DNA of 64,000 nt, taken from the NCBI RefSeq assembly GCF_009707955.1, contig NZ_WMDQ01000013.1, positions 62,001 to 126,000 of the forward strand, read 5' to 3'. Below, piece after piece: positions 32,697-42,088 of the stretch (positions are counted from its first letter, which is position 1; each line of letters starts with the position of its first letter). Under the pieces are notes generated by a model, which ran no database searches, was not told the DNA's origin, and saw only the letters and a program-made list of their open reading frames with translations. The translations under genes and the position numbers were made by a program. The DNA is from Flavobacterium sp. LC2016-13 (GTDB lineage Bacteria; Bacteroidota; Bacteroidia; Flavobacteriales; Flavobacteriaceae).

Positions 32697-35090
32697 TTAT
32701 TCGGGTTTAACGATTGGTTTTATTGTATCTTTTATAACAGTTGCACTATCTTTTGCTGGAACAGTTTCAACAGGAACATTTACGGGTGCGCTGTATTTTT
32801 TAATTTTTTGCTGAATTAAAACGGCATCGTTTAAAACAAAAGGCGTTGGCATCATCCAGTCGCTTCTTGGTTTGATTTGAAATAATGGATTGGTCATTAA
32901 ATCGAATGAGCTTTCAATTAAATCCATATCAAAAACAGATGATTTATTGATATAAAAGTCTAAGACAAGAGGTTCATTGCCTACAACATAATAACACAGG
33001 ATTTTTATATCATCTCGTTCTAAACGATTTCCTTTTTCTCCTGAAGTCGAAACACCATTTGCTTTAAAGTTGTAAAACGTCATTTTTGGGTTTGCGAAAA
33101 TATCGTAACGGTTTACTTTTCGGTTTGGTGTAATTTTTATTTTTAAATATCTGTTATTTCCAATAACGCTGTCTTTTATAAAAGTAATAGTTGGTTTTGG
33201 TACCGCTACTTTAGGAGCAATCGCGCTATAGGTAAAAGTTGAATTGTACTTGCTGGCGATTGGAAGACCATTTAAACCAACTGCTTTTTGATTCGTGTTA
33301 CCTAAATAAGTTTTCGTCCAGTCATCTAAGTTAGTATCATAAGTTGTCCAGAAAGCAGAATCGTTATCTGCATTATAAACATATAATAAACTGTTAGATT
33401 TTGCTTCTCCATGTTGGTAGCCTGAATGATAACCTGCATATACAAAAAAGCCAATCGAAATGATGAAGAAAAACATCGTCCAGGCACCTTTTCTAACAAA
33501 TGAGCCAAATACCGGAAGCAATAATCCAAAAAGTAAAACAGTAAGAACAGCACTTCCGTAAAGTATCTTTAAACCTAATCCAACAGGAAACATTACGATG
33601 AAAGGCGCAATAATTGCTAATGCGGGAATACTAAATATTAGATTTAATCCTAAACTGTAATGTTGCGTAATTACAAAGATTGCAAATAAGAAAATTCCAA
33701 AATAAACCGGAATAATCAGGAAACCTGCACCAGTTAAGCTATTCGCTAAAAAAGCATTGATAACAATCCAAAGCAACAACGGAGCTACAAAATGATTCAT
33801 CGTAATTTTTCCTTCTGAAAAATGATGATAAAAAGCGAAACAAATTGCAATACTTAAAGTAACAAACGCACCAATATAAGCATGACCGTTATATGTAAAA
33901 CCGTTTAGTAAATCATTGTATTGAGGATAAGCTTCTAAAAGAATTTTCCATCCTAAAAAAGTAACTAATCCGGCAATAATTACAGAACCCAACAACGGAA
34001 CAAATCCTCTGAAAATTTCTCTGAAAGTAATAACGCGTTTTGCTTTTCCGATGAAAATAAAAAGAATCAACAATCCTAAAGCAATAACCGTCATTGGAAA
34101 AACCCAAGTGAAAGGATAATTAATAAATCCGAAAGGAACACTAAAATAAACGTTGTCCTGAGTTGTTTGAGTAGAGTTTAAATCAATATTTGAAAAGTAT
34201 TTTAGTAAAGGCATTAAATAAGCGCCCTGATGCGTTAGTGTAGTTTTGTTTAAATGCTGAATATCGTCTTGTTGTGTGTGATAATTGTAATGACCATCGA
34301 TAAAAGCAAAATTAAATCCCTGAATATTTCCTTGTTGTCTAAAAACGGTCAAATCAGTATCGTTTGGAAGCATTTTATAAATACTGTACATCAACGAATT
34401 CGAAACCGGATATTTAGCCTTAGCGTTCGAAAACTCTTTTACAAGAGCTTCATTGCCTTTGTTGGTTTCCATTAACATATAACTTGGTCCTGAAGAACCG
34501 CGTGCTTCAAAATTTAAAACCAAACCAACGTCTTTCGCCCACGGATGCTGATTTACAAAAAGAGCGGCTCCGTTTAATCCTAATTCTTCAGCATCTGAGA
34601 AAAGAATTATAATATCGTTTTTATGAGATTGTTTAGCATATAAAAAAGCGCGAATACCTTCAAGAATAGTAGCAACTCCGGATGCATCGTCGCTGGCTCC
34701 TTTAGAAAAAGAATGTGGCGCGCTGTCATAATGTGAAAGTAATAAAAGCGCTTTCGAATTGTTGGTCCCTTTTATTCTGGCCAGAATATTTTTAGATTTT
34801 ACTAAAAGACCTTTGTCATTTAGTGTAAATCCTTCCTGAATTGAAGTTTCAAGACCAATTCGGTTCAGTTCAAGTTTTAGGTAATTGGCGACCAATTCAT
34901 GATTGGTTGAACCAACATAGTGGGGTTTCTGGGAAATAATCGCAACTTGATTGAGGGCTCTTTCAGTTGAGAATTCCGCCAGGGCTTCTTCGTTTTTTGA
35001 AACCCATTGAGGCATCATTGTGGCGTATACAATGCCTAAAATTGCCAAAATGCATAAAAAAGCAAGTATAGAAGTAGGATTTTTTTTCAT
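32697..35090 (-). CDS. M28 family metallopeptidase with membrane domain
   Basis: A 797-residue protein. One N-terminal membrane segment precedes an M28 zinc aminopeptidase domain (about residues 45-290) with SHYDSAPHSFSKGASDDASG, FSDAEELGLNGA (the catalytic Glu pair) and LNFEARGSSGPSYM. At least eight membrane segments follow (about 320-570), then a C-terminal beta-rich region, as in Fxna/ER-type M28 proteins. The active site would face the periplasm. Ten bp separate it from the zinc-finger gene upstream. Confidence 0.85.
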   Translation of the reverse strand: MKKNPTSILAFLCILAILGIVYATMMPQWVSKNEEALAEFSTERALNQVAIISQKPHYVGSTNHELVANYLKLELNRIGLETSIQEGFTLNDKGLLVKSKNILARIKGTNNSKALLLLSHYDSAPHSFSKGASDDASGVATILEGIRAFLYAKQSHKNDIIILFSDAEELGLNGAALFVNQHPWAKDVGLVLNFEARGSSGPSYMLMETNKGNEALVKEFSNAKAKYPVSNSLMYSIYKMLPNDTDLTVFRQQGNIQGFNFAFIDGHYNYHTQQDDIQHLNKTTLTHQGAYLMPLLKYFSNIDLNSTQTTQDNVYFSVPFGFINYPFTWVFPMTVIALGLLILFIFIGKAKRVITFREIFRGFVPLLGSVIIAGLVTFLGWKILLEAYPQYNDLLNGFTYNGHAYIGAFVTLSIAICFAFYHHFSEGKITMNHFVAPLLLWIVINAFLANSLTGAGFLIIPVYFGIFLFAIFVITQHYSLGLNLIFSIPALAIIAPFIVMFPVGLGLKILYGSAVLTVLLFGLLLPVFGSFVRKGAWTMFFFIISIGFFVYAGYHSGYQHGEAKSNSLLYVYNADNDSAFWTTYDTNLDDWTKTYLGNTNQKAVGLNGLPIASKYNSTFTYSAIAPKVAVPKPTITFIKDSVIGNNRYLKIKITPNRKVNRYDIFANPKMTFYNFKANGVSTSGEKGNRLERDDIKILCYYVVGNEPLVLDFYINKSSVFDMDLIESSFDLMTNPLFQIKPRSDWMMPTPFVLNDAVLIQQKIKKYSAPVNVPVETVPAKDSATVIKDTIKPIVKPE

Positions 35091-35100
35091 ATGATATATA

Positions 35101-35448
35101 CTAAATTTCTTTTTTTACGAGCATAAAATAATCATTGTCCAGGGAGCGATATCCCTGATCATACAAGAAATAATAAGTATTTCCTGTTTTGGTCTGCAAA
35201 ATATTGGTAAAAAAATCAAAATCAAAACCTTTATTAACCATTTTATCCCTTGTTGCCTTTGACTTTCCTTCTGTATTTAATTCAGACAAAATACGGTAAT
35301 TTTTTCGTAATTTGTTGTTTACATTTCGCATGAAATTAGTGCTGTCTTTATTTATTTTGTTGTTGTAGGCATTTCGACAGCTGTCTGAACAAAACTTTTT
35401 ATCTTCCCGGCCTACGATTTTCTCAGAACATTCGAGGCAGGTTTTCAT
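35101..35448 (-). CDS. Small zinc-finger-like protein of unknown function
   Basis: A 115-residue protein. The N-terminus has two CxxC pairs (CLEC ... CSDSC, with a Phe before the second), resembling short zinc ribbons of the DUF2116 kind, followed by a basic middle and a soluble C-terminal part (NTYYFLYDQGYRSLDNDYFMLVKK). Its start overlaps the GNAT-nitrilase gene by 4 bp, so the two are coupled. It may bind nucleic acid or a protein partner; no direct evidence. Confidence 0.72.
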   Translation of the reverse strand: MKTCLECSEKIVGREDKKFCSDSCRNAYNNKINKDSTNFMRNVNNKLRKNYRILSELNTEGKSKATRDKMVNKGFDFDFFTNILQTKTGNTYYFLYDQGYRSLDNDYFMLVKKEI

Positions 35449-36974
35449 GAATTTAACTTTTTAATTTCATATAAATCTGTTCTTCGGTCTTTTAAGATTC
35501 TAACACTTCCGTGTTCATGAAGCTGTTTAAGTAAATTTAGATCGACATCTACGATCAAAGTCATTTCTGTGTTTGGCGTAGCTTCAGCTTTTATACCATT
35601 ACTCGGAAAAGCAAAATCAGAAGGCGTAAAAACCGATGCCTGCGCATATTGTATATCCATGTTATTTACTTTTGGTAAATTTCCAACACAGCCTGCAATA
35701 GCTACATAACATTCATTTTCTATCGCACGGGCCTGCGAACAATGTTTTACGCGGGTGTATGCATTTTGTGTATCGGTTAAAAAGGGAACAAACAAAATAT
35801 TCATTCCTTCGTTTGCCAAAATTCTCGAAAGTTCAGGGAACTCAACGTCGTAGCAAATCAGGATTCCAATTTTACCACAATCCGTATCAAAAGTTTTAAA
35901 TTCAGAGCCGCCCTTCATTCCCCAATGTTGAACCTCGTTTGGCGTGACATGAATTTTGGTATACATTTCTGAAGTTCCGTCTCTTTTACATAAAAAACCA
36001 ACATTATATAAATTACCATTGTCTAAATAAGGCATACTTCCGGTAATAATATTGATATTATAAGAAATGGCGAATTCCTGAAAACGCTTTCTGATTGGGT
36101 CAGAATATCGTGCAAGTTCACGAATGGCTTCAGCTTCAGATAAATGATTATAATCGGCCATTAAAGGCGCAATGAAAAGTTCAGGAAATAAAGCAAAGTC
36201 GGCTCCATAACCGGAAACCACATCAATAAAGAATTCTGATTGCTCAAAAAATTCTTCAACATTATTCAATTGGCGCATTTGCCACTGAATTAATCCAATA
36301 CGAATAACACTTTTTTCAAGATTAATAAGTTTCGGACTTTCGTCGTAATAAACATTATTCCATTCTAAGAGAACCGCAAATTCTTTCGATTCTTCATCGC
36401 CTTCAAGATAATTTTTGATGATTCTTAAAACGTGAAAGTCATTACTCAGCTGAAACGAAAGCACAGGATCGTGCAATTCTTTATGTTTTACTTTGTCGAT
36501 ATAAACTTTTGGAGTGAGTTTTTTGGCATGTTGGGAATAATTCGGAATTCTTCCTGCAAAAACAATTGCTTTCAAATTTAATTGTTCACAAAGTTCTTTT
36601 CGGGCATCATATAAACGACGGCCCAAACGCAAGCCACGATAGTGCGGGTGGATAAAAACGTCTATACCGTACAAAATTTCCCCATTTTGATTATGGGTAG
36701 AAAAAGTATAATCGCCAATAATTTGTTTGTAATTATGTCTTTTGTCGACTAGTTTTTCATCGACAATCAATGACAATGCAGATCCTACAACAATGCCATC
36801 GACTAATATAACCAATTGACCTTCAGGAAATATAGAAAGTAATTTTTTAATATCATTAGCTCTCCAGTACGAATTGGCCATTTCAGGATATGACTCAACC
36901 ATTGAATTTTTCAATTGTTGGTAGTCGTCAAATTCTAAATTTCGCAATTCGACTTTATTGATTTTTGTTTGCAT
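35445..36974 (-). CDS. Fusion of GNAT acetyltransferase and nitrilase-type carbon-nitrogen hydrolase
   Basis: A 509-residue two-domain protein. Residues 6-190 form a GNAT domain with HYRGLRLGRRLYDAR. Residues about 225-500 form a carbon-nitrogen hydrolase with Glu in ALFPELF, Lys in YTKIHVTP and Cys in GILICYDVEFPE, so the catalytic triad is complete. This architecture is known in Bacteroidota and actinobacteria. The substrates are unknown; an N-acylated amide made by one domain and hydrolysed by the other is possible. First gene of a four-gene operon. Confidence 0.88.
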   Translation of the reverse strand: MQTKINKVELRNLEFDDYQQLKNSMVESYPEMANSYWRANDIKKLLSIFPEGQLVILVDGIVVGSALSLIVDEKLVDKRHNYKQIIGDYTFSTHNQNGEILYGIDVFIHPHYRGLRLGRRLYDARKELCEQLNLKAIVFAGRIPNYSQHAKKLTPKVYIDKVKHKELHDPVLSFQLSNDFHVLRIIKNYLEGDEESKEFAVLLEWNNVYYDESPKLINLEKSVIRIGLIQWQMRQLNNVEEFFEQSEFFIDVVSGYGADFALFPELFIAPLMADYNHLSEAEAIRELARYSDPIRKRFQEFAISYNINIITGSMPYLDNGNLYNVGFLCKRDGTSEMYTKIHVTPNEVQHWGMKGGSEFKTFDTDCGKIGILICYDVEFPELSRILANEGMNILFVPFLTDTQNAYTRVKHCSQARAIENECYVAIAGCVGNLPKVNNMDIQYAQASVFTPSDFAFPSNGIKAEATPNTEMTLIVDVDLNLLKQLHEHGSVRILKDRRTDLYEIKKLNS

Positions 36975-37146
36975 GTAATAAGATTTCTGTTAAATATACA
37001 AAAATATTTTCCATTTACAAACGCTTACAAATAGTTACAACCGAAAGTAAATGCTTTGTAACCGATTAGTTTTTGTGATCTCCCACATCTTTGCACTGTT
37101 GAATTTGATAAACGAATTCGCTTATAAATATTAAATACTATACGCC

Positions 37147-37476
37147 ATGAATGCAATGAAAAACAGAGTACAACTAATTGGGAACGTAGGACAAGATCCT
37201 GAAATTAGAACATTAGAAAACGGAAGAAAATTGGCTCACTTGAGTATAGCAACAAATGAGATTTACAAAAATGATAAAGGCGAAAAAGTCGAACAAACAG
37301 AATGGCACCGAGTTACTGCATGGGGAAAAACAGCCGAGATTATAGAAAAATTTGTCGTGAAAGGAAAAGAAGTCGCAGTAGACGGAAAGTTAACACACAG
37401 AAGCTACGATGACAAAAATGGAGAAAAAAGATATGTTACTGAAGTTGTGGTTAATGAAATTTTATTATTGAAGTAG
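37147..37476 (+). CDS. ssb: Single-stranded DNA-binding protein, short form without acidic tail
   Basis: A 109-residue OB-fold SSB with VQLIGNVGQDPEIR, WHRVTAWGKTAE and VDGKLTHRSYDD. It ends right after the OB fold (VVNEILLLK) and lacks the flexible linker and acidic DDDIPF-type tip that recruits partners, so it is either a second SSB paralogue or a specialised one. Upstream, CATCTTTGC at 37086-37094 is a near match to the -7 box. The start MNAMKN has an alternative ATG three codons in. Confidence 0.88.
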   Translation: MNAMKNRVQLIGNVGQDPEIRTLENGRKLAHLSIATNEIYKNDKGEKVEQTEWHRVTAWGKTAEIIEKFVVKGKEVAVDGKLTHRSYDDKNGEKRYVTEVVVNEILLLK

Positions 37477-37502
37477 AGTGGTAAACGTGATAGTCTTGAA
37501 TT

Positions 37503-37560
37503 AGTTTTCAGTTTCGGTTTTCAGTCTAAAGTAAAAACTAAAAACAGAGACTGAAAACTG
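37503..37560. repeat. Degenerate intergenic inverted repeat ('gttttcagt')
   Basis: AGTTTTCAGT and TTTTCAGTCT on the left are matched by AGACTGAAAACTG on the right. It may terminate the convergent ssb transcript. The same phrase appears near 63250. Confidence 0.5.
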
Positions 37561-37575
37561 ATTACTAAAAAACGC

Positions 37576-38268
37576 TTATAAAACCGAAGCGCCATTTATA
37601 TCCGTTGTAAGTACTTCGCTCATATAATCAAAAAAAGGCCTCATGTTTTTGCATGTTTCCAAAGCCTGTTCTAAAAAAAGCGGACTTAATACTTCATCGT
37701 CAGTAAATCGTTTAATGATTAAAAATTGTTTGAAACGAAGTAAATCTATAGCTTCATGATCTTTGTCAAAACCTTTTGGTGCTGTTTTAAGTTGTTCACC
37801 TTGCAGAGTTCCAAAAGTGCTTTTAAAAGATTTTGAATTCAATATTTTTTTAAATGCTTCAGGATCGTGAGCAAATTCGCTTCTTATACGTTTTAAATCT
37901 GCAGCATTTGGTCCCCAAAAACCACCGGCAAAAAAACTGTTTCCTTGTTCCAGATGAAAATAATAACCACCGCGCCTTTCTTTTGTCGCTCTGGTAAAGC
38001 TTCCGCCCCAAAAAGTTTTAAACGGGGTTTTATCTTTAGAAAAACGAATATCACGATAAATTCGGTAAACGCTTTTTTTGCCTGAAGAAGTTTCTAAAAC
38101 ATCCGTTTTAGAGAGTTCGTGAAGCAATGCATCGGCAAAAGTTTCAATATGATTTAATTCGGTTAAGTATTTTGGCTTATTTACTTCAAACCACGGTTTG
38201 TTATTGTTTTCTTTGAGTTGACGTAAAAAATCAAGACTGGATTTTGGTATAGCAATGTTGTTTTCCAT
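37576..38268 (-). CDS. DUF2461 domain protein
   Basis: A 230-residue protein with LDFLRQLKENNNKPWFEVNK and a conserved RIYRDIRFSKDKTPFKT block, the two recognised patterns of DUF2461 (PF09365). Its function is unknown. It is probably cytosolic. Convergent with ssb. Confidence 0.85.
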   Translation of the reverse strand: MENNIAIPKSSLDFLRQLKENNNKPWFEVNKPKYLTELNHIETFADALLHELSKTDVLETSSGKKSVYRIYRDIRFSKDKTPFKTFWGGSFTRATKERRGGYYFHLEQGNSFFAGGFWGPNAADLKRIRSEFAHDPEAFKKILNSKSFKSTFGTLQGEQLKTAPKGFDKDHEAIDLLRFKQFLIIKRFTDDEVLSPLFLEQALETCKNMRPFFDYMSEVLTTDINGASVL

Positions 38269-38316
38269 AATTAAATTTCGGGTCTTTTAAAATAAGAGGC
38301 GTTTGCAATTTAAACT

Positions 38317-38347
38317 AAAAACCCACCAAATAAATTGGTGGGTTTTC
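38317..38347 (-). terminator. Terminator of the small Lys-rich gene
   Basis: ACCCACCAA / TTGGTGGGT stem with a 5-base loop and A/T flanks. It lies 11 bp past the end of the minus-strand gene at 38358. Confidence 0.85.
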
Positions 38348-38357
38348 TTTATATTGT

Positions 38358-38543
38358 TTAAGCAGTTTTTTTAATTAAATCAAACATAGGACAACGGGAG
38401 CAACGTTTCTTTTCGCTCTTTTTGAATTTCTCACAACAAGAAGACTTGCAGTTTTCGATCTTCTTAATTTTATCAAGGATAGCAGCATTTTTCTTTTTCT
38501 TCTTATCCTTTTTTTTGTCCTTGTCTTTTTCTTTCTTGCTCAA
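38358..38543 (-). CDS. Small Lys-rich protein with a cysteine cluster
   Basis: A 61-residue protein. The first 20 residues are almost entirely Lys/Asp/Glu, followed by a short helix, and then CKSSCC and CSRCPMFD, a possible metal site. It is flanked by its own terminator, supporting a real gene. The repetitive Lys start argues for caution, but the cysteine pattern is unlikely by chance. Function unknown. Confidence 0.65.
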   Translation of the reverse strand: MSKKEKDKDKKKDKKKKKNAAILDKIKKIENCKSSCCEKFKKSEKKRCSRCPMFDLIKKTA

Positions 38544-38624
38544 TTTTCCTCTGTATTATAAAAACAGAGGCAAATATAAAAGAATAAAGTTATTTTTAAG
38601 TATTCTAAATAAACTTTAACTTTT

Positions 38625-39143
38625 TTATTTTGGATTGATAGCGATAGAACTTGTAACTGTTAATTGCTGAATATCACGATCAAACAAGTAAAGTCCGCCT
38701 TTGTCATCTCCAATTAAGTTAATTTTATCCAGAATTGATTTAGCTGTTGCTTCTTCTTCGATTTGTTCAGCTACATACCATTGTAAGAAATTATGTGTTG
38801 CATAATCTTTTTCTTCAAAAGTGATGTGAACTAATTCATTAATCGATTCTGAAACAAAAATTTCATGGTTATAAAGTGCTTCAAACATTTCTTTAAATGT
38901 AGAATATGATGTTTTAGGCGCTTTTAGGTCTGTAATTTGAGCGTGTCCTCCGCGTTCGTTTACGTACTTAATAAGTTTAAGCATGTGTGCACGCTCTTCG
39001 TCTGATTGTGTATACATGAACTGAGCAATTCCCTCTAATCCGTGTACTTCAGCCCAACAAGCCATAGAAAGGTAAGTTTGCGAAGATTCTGCCTCTATGC
39101 GAATTTGTTTGTTTAAAGCTGTTTCAATATTTTTCGATAGCAT
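38625..39143 (-). CDS. ftnA: Ferritin (non-haem, FtnA type)
   Basis: A 172-residue iron-storage ferritin. Ferroxidase-centre residues appear as EAESSQTYL, DEERAHMLK and WYVAEQIEEEATA. The four-helix bundle length is normal. It oxidises and stores iron in a 24-subunit shell in the cytosol. A weak -7-like TAACTTTA lies upstream on the minus strand near 39160-39167. Confidence 0.93.
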   Translation of the reverse strand: MLSKNIETALNKQIRIEAESSQTYLSMACWAEVHGLEGIAQFMYTQSDEERAHMLKLIKYVNERGGHAQITDLKAPKTSYSTFKEMFEALYNHEIFVSESINELVHITFEEKDYATHNFLQWYVAEQIEEEATAKSILDKINLIGDDKGGLYLFDRDIQQLTVTSSIAINPK

Positions 39144-39236
39144 AATTGTGTCTTTTTTGTAAAGTTAAAAAAAATAATTCAATCCGTTTTTTCGAAAATG
39201 CTAAACGAGACACATTTGGATTAATTCTCAATAAAC

Positions 39237-40685
39237 TTAAGATTTATCAAAGCGAAAAGGTTTCGAGAATTGTGCTTTATTCATAATCGGATTTCCATTA
39301 TCTTCTCTAATAAAACCATCTGTAAATTTACGCATGATGAATTGTTTAGAAGCGATATCATAATAACTCAATATCGAATAATTCTTTAGCTTAAGAATGT
39401 TTTGCACCGACACATTTTTTGTGATACTCAGGAAATAGGAAATATTGTCGATTGCCAAAGGTTCTGATTGTTGTTTTACAAACTCAAAATCCGGACTCAA
39501 CGCAGCATCAAAAAAGACTCTTTTAGTTCGGGAAAATTGTGATTGATTGCCGTCATTAAAGAAGTCATTTTGTCCATAATCGATACTAAAAGCCACATAC
39601 TCCAAATATCCACCAAACGTTATAAAGTTATTTCCTTTGCTTTTAAAAACAGAAACCCCAACACTTAAACCTGATAATTGTTTTAGATATTTACTGGTAG
39701 TTTTTAATTCCTGAGGTTTATTATCGCCTATTTGAAGAAGGAAAGGTGAGTTTTTAAAACGAATAGTATCATTTTTTGAAACAGAAACACTTTTTAATGT
39801 CTTTCCGGAATCAAAATCTTTTATGTCAAACAAAAATTCATCATTGTTGGTTTTTATTTGAAATAGTTGATTTTCACTATAAAAAGAATTAGAATTTTGA
39901 GATGCTTTTTTAGTAACAGGCTGATCAAAATTTTTCTCTGTAACAGCAGTAGTTTCCAGATTAAGATCAAAAACCTGTGTTTTTTTTGAGTTATAATCAA
40001 ATGTCAAAATAATCCGGTCTTCGAGAACATACATCTTATTTATGCTGGTAGTTTTATCCAAAGGATTAAAATCATTTGACTCCATTTTTTCAATTGGATA
40101 ATATCGAATAAGACTGCTAAACGTAAAAGTTTGCCCTTTTTCATTTTGAAAAGGAAAGCCCGAAAGATCAAACATTTTTATTTCGCACTTTCCATTTTTA
40201 AATTCATAAAGAAGAATATGCTGTTCGTTTTTTTCTTTTGCAACAATATAGAAATTATTGTTTTTTTGAAATGTAGTGAGTATAGATTCATTGTTTTGAG
40301 GAAAATCAAAATTTAATGTTTTAGAAGTTTTAGTTTCCAGATAATATTTGATAATCTTTATGTTTTTTAAATAGTCTGAACCCCAGTAAAGTGTAGGGTT
40401 TCCGTCTTCGCTAATGCTGTAACCCATTAGAGATTTATTTTGAGTATTGCTTATCGAATCCGTAAATTGATTGGTAAGGAAAAGAGATTTATTATATTTT
40501 AGGATGTTGATCCTTTTACTATCTGTGGCAAAAACGTAGACATCATGCGTTTTTGTATCTTCAACATTTAATGCCTGACTATTTTCTATTGGATCATTTA
40601 GGTATAAAGGATAAGAGTTTAATACTGTTTGGCTTAACAGTATCGATTTAGATAATAGAAGAAAAAAAAGTAAAAGCTTTTTCAT
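39237..40685 (-). CDS. Secreted or periplasmic protein of unknown function
   Basis: A 482-residue protein with a signal peptide (MKKLLLFFLLLSKSILLSQ). The mature part is rich in short beta-strand-like stretches with repeated aromatic, Asp/Asn and Lys, suggestive of a beta-propeller or similar fold. No catalytic motif or T9SS sorting domain was found. Ferritin lies downstream and OmpA upstream on the same strand, with gaps of 93 and 162 bp. Confidence 0.7.
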   Translation of the reverse strand: MKKLLLFFLLLSKSILLSQTVLNSYPLYLNDPIENSQALNVEDTKTHDVYVFATDSKRINILKYNKSLFLTNQFTDSISNTQNKSLMGYSISEDGNPTLYWGSDYLKNIKIIKYYLETKTSKTLNFDFPQNNESILTTFQKNNNFYIVAKEKNEQHILLYEFKNGKCEIKMFDLSGFPFQNEKGQTFTFSSLIRYYPIEKMESNDFNPLDKTTSINKMYVLEDRIILTFDYNSKKTQVFDLNLETTAVTEKNFDQPVTKKASQNSNSFYSENQLFQIKTNNDEFLFDIKDFDSGKTLKSVSVSKNDTIRFKNSPFLLQIGDNKPQELKTTSKYLKQLSGLSVGVSVFKSKGNNFITFGGYLEYVAFSIDYGQNDFFNDGNQSQFSRTKRVFFDAALSPDFEFVKQQSEPLAIDNISYFLSITKNVSVQNILKLKNYSILSYYDIASKQFIMRKFTDGFIREDNGNPIMNKAQFSKPFRFDKS

Positions 40686-40793
40686 AAGTTATAGAGCACA
40701 AATATTATTCCAAATTTAATAAAATAAATGCTACTTAAGTTTAATGAAAAATCAACGGAATAAAAGCATTGGTTTTTTCCGGTTATACCAATA

Positions 40794-40825
40794 AAAAAAG
40801 CCTTAAATAACTTTAAGGCTTTTAG
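40794..40825 (-). terminator. Terminator of the OmpA gene
   Basis: AAAAGCCTTAAA / TTTAAGGCTTTT, a 12-bp stem with a 4-base loop, 23 bp beyond the minus-strand OmpA stop; the A run before the left arm provides the T tract on the minus strand. Confidence 0.85.
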
Positions 40826-40847
40826 TTTTTTATTGTTTAAAAAGAAA

Positions 40848-41984
40848 TTATTTTACTTTAAAAGTAACTCTTCTTGCTAATCTTCTTGCTTCTTCTGAAT
40901 CTTTTTGGATAGATGTATCTGCTCCTGCAGCAACAACACTTAATCTTGAAGATGAAATTCCAGATTTTTCTAAAATGGTTTTAACATTTGTAGCTCTTGC
41001 ATTTGATAGTTTGTCATTATAATCTGAACTACCAACCTGATCAGCATGACCAATAATATCAAGAGATGCTGAAGGATTTTTTCTTAAGTAAGTTAAAACA
41101 GCATCAATCGAAGCAGTAGAATTTTCTATTGGTGTAGATTTGTTAAAATCAAAATAAACGCTGTAATACTTATCGTTAATCATTTCTTTAACAACATCTT
41201 TATCGCTTACTTGCGTTACAGCTGCTTGTTTTTCTACGATTACTTGTTTCTCAGGAATTTTATTTACCAAAGCTTCAAGGTTTGCCACTTTGTTTTCTAA
41301 TGCAGAAACATCGGCATTCTCTGAAATTACAGTCCAGTCAGCATGTTTTGTGTTTTTTCCTAAATAAACATTCAAACCAACAGTTCCGTTGAAAAGTAAT
41401 CCTGAAAATCCACGATTGTTTGGGATATAAGTAGCACCATCAAAAGTATAATCTTGAGATGCATTAAAGATGGTACTTAAATCACCAGTTAGAGCCAGTC
41501 TGTTCGATAATCTGATTTGTCCTGTAACTCCGGCAATAAAATTACCCATGTTATCTTTAGTGTGGTAATCTTTGTTCTCTAATCTTGATAAACCAAAACC
41601 AGCATGTCCTAATAACCCAATAGTATTTGTCCAGGTTTCAAAGTTCATGATTCTTCCTAAGTTAGCTACAGCTTGTAAATCAGCTCTGTAATATTTAGAA
41701 TCAAAATTTGCAGATCCTTTACCATCTGTAAGACTGTTATATCCAAAATCAGCTTTTAAACCAAATTTGTTATTAAACATGTATCGAACTCCTAAATCGC
41801 CTACGAAAGGACTTATCTGCGAAGTATAAGAATTCTCACTGAAAGGTTTTTGCGGTTTGTTAAAACCAATACCTAAATCAACAGACCATTTGTTGTATTC
41901 CTGGGCTTTTTTTTCTGTTTCTGTCTGAGCTTGTGCATTGGATATACCTAACGCGCATGCCAAAACAATAGCAATTTTTTTCAT
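40848..41984 (-). CDS. ompA: OmpA family outer-membrane protein
   Basis: I choose the ATG at 41984, which gives a clean signal peptide (MKKIAIVLACALGISNAQAQ) and 378 residues; the longer frame adds 12 non-signal residues. An N-terminal beta-barrel (about 25-200) and a coiled linker (VSALENKVANLEALVNK) precede a C-terminal OmpA peptidoglycan-binding domain with YFDFNKSTPIE, IIGHADQVGS and LSNARATNVKTIL. It tethers the outer membrane to the wall. Confidence 0.93.
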   Translation of the reverse strand: MKKIAIVLACALGISNAQAQTETEKKAQEYNKWSVDLGIGFNKPQKPFSENSYTSQISPFVGDLGVRYMFNNKFGLKADFGYNSLTDGKGSANFDSKYYRADLQAVANLGRIMNFETWTNTIGLLGHAGFGLSRLENKDYHTKDNMGNFIAGVTGQIRLSNRLALTGDLSTIFNASQDYTFDGATYIPNNRGFSGLLFNGTVGLNVYLGKNTKHADWTVISENADVSALENKVANLEALVNKIPEKQVIVEKQAAVTQVSDKDVVKEMINDKYYSVYFDFNKSTPIENSTASIDAVLTYLRKNPSASLDIIGHADQVGSSDYNDKLSNARATNVKTILEKSGISSSRLSVVAAGADTSIQKDSEEARRLARRVTFKVK

Positions 41985-42088
41985 TGTTATTTGAGATTTA
42001 AATTCTCCCCAAACCAACAATTATTTGTAAGAATTGTTATCCACTAAAAGTTATTATTGCAACAGAATAAGACAGAAATTATAAGGCT

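Noticed and set aside
41985..42020. Longer OmpA start 12 codons upstream
   Set aside because: It would place charged residues before the signal peptide; the ATG at 41984 gives a proper signal.
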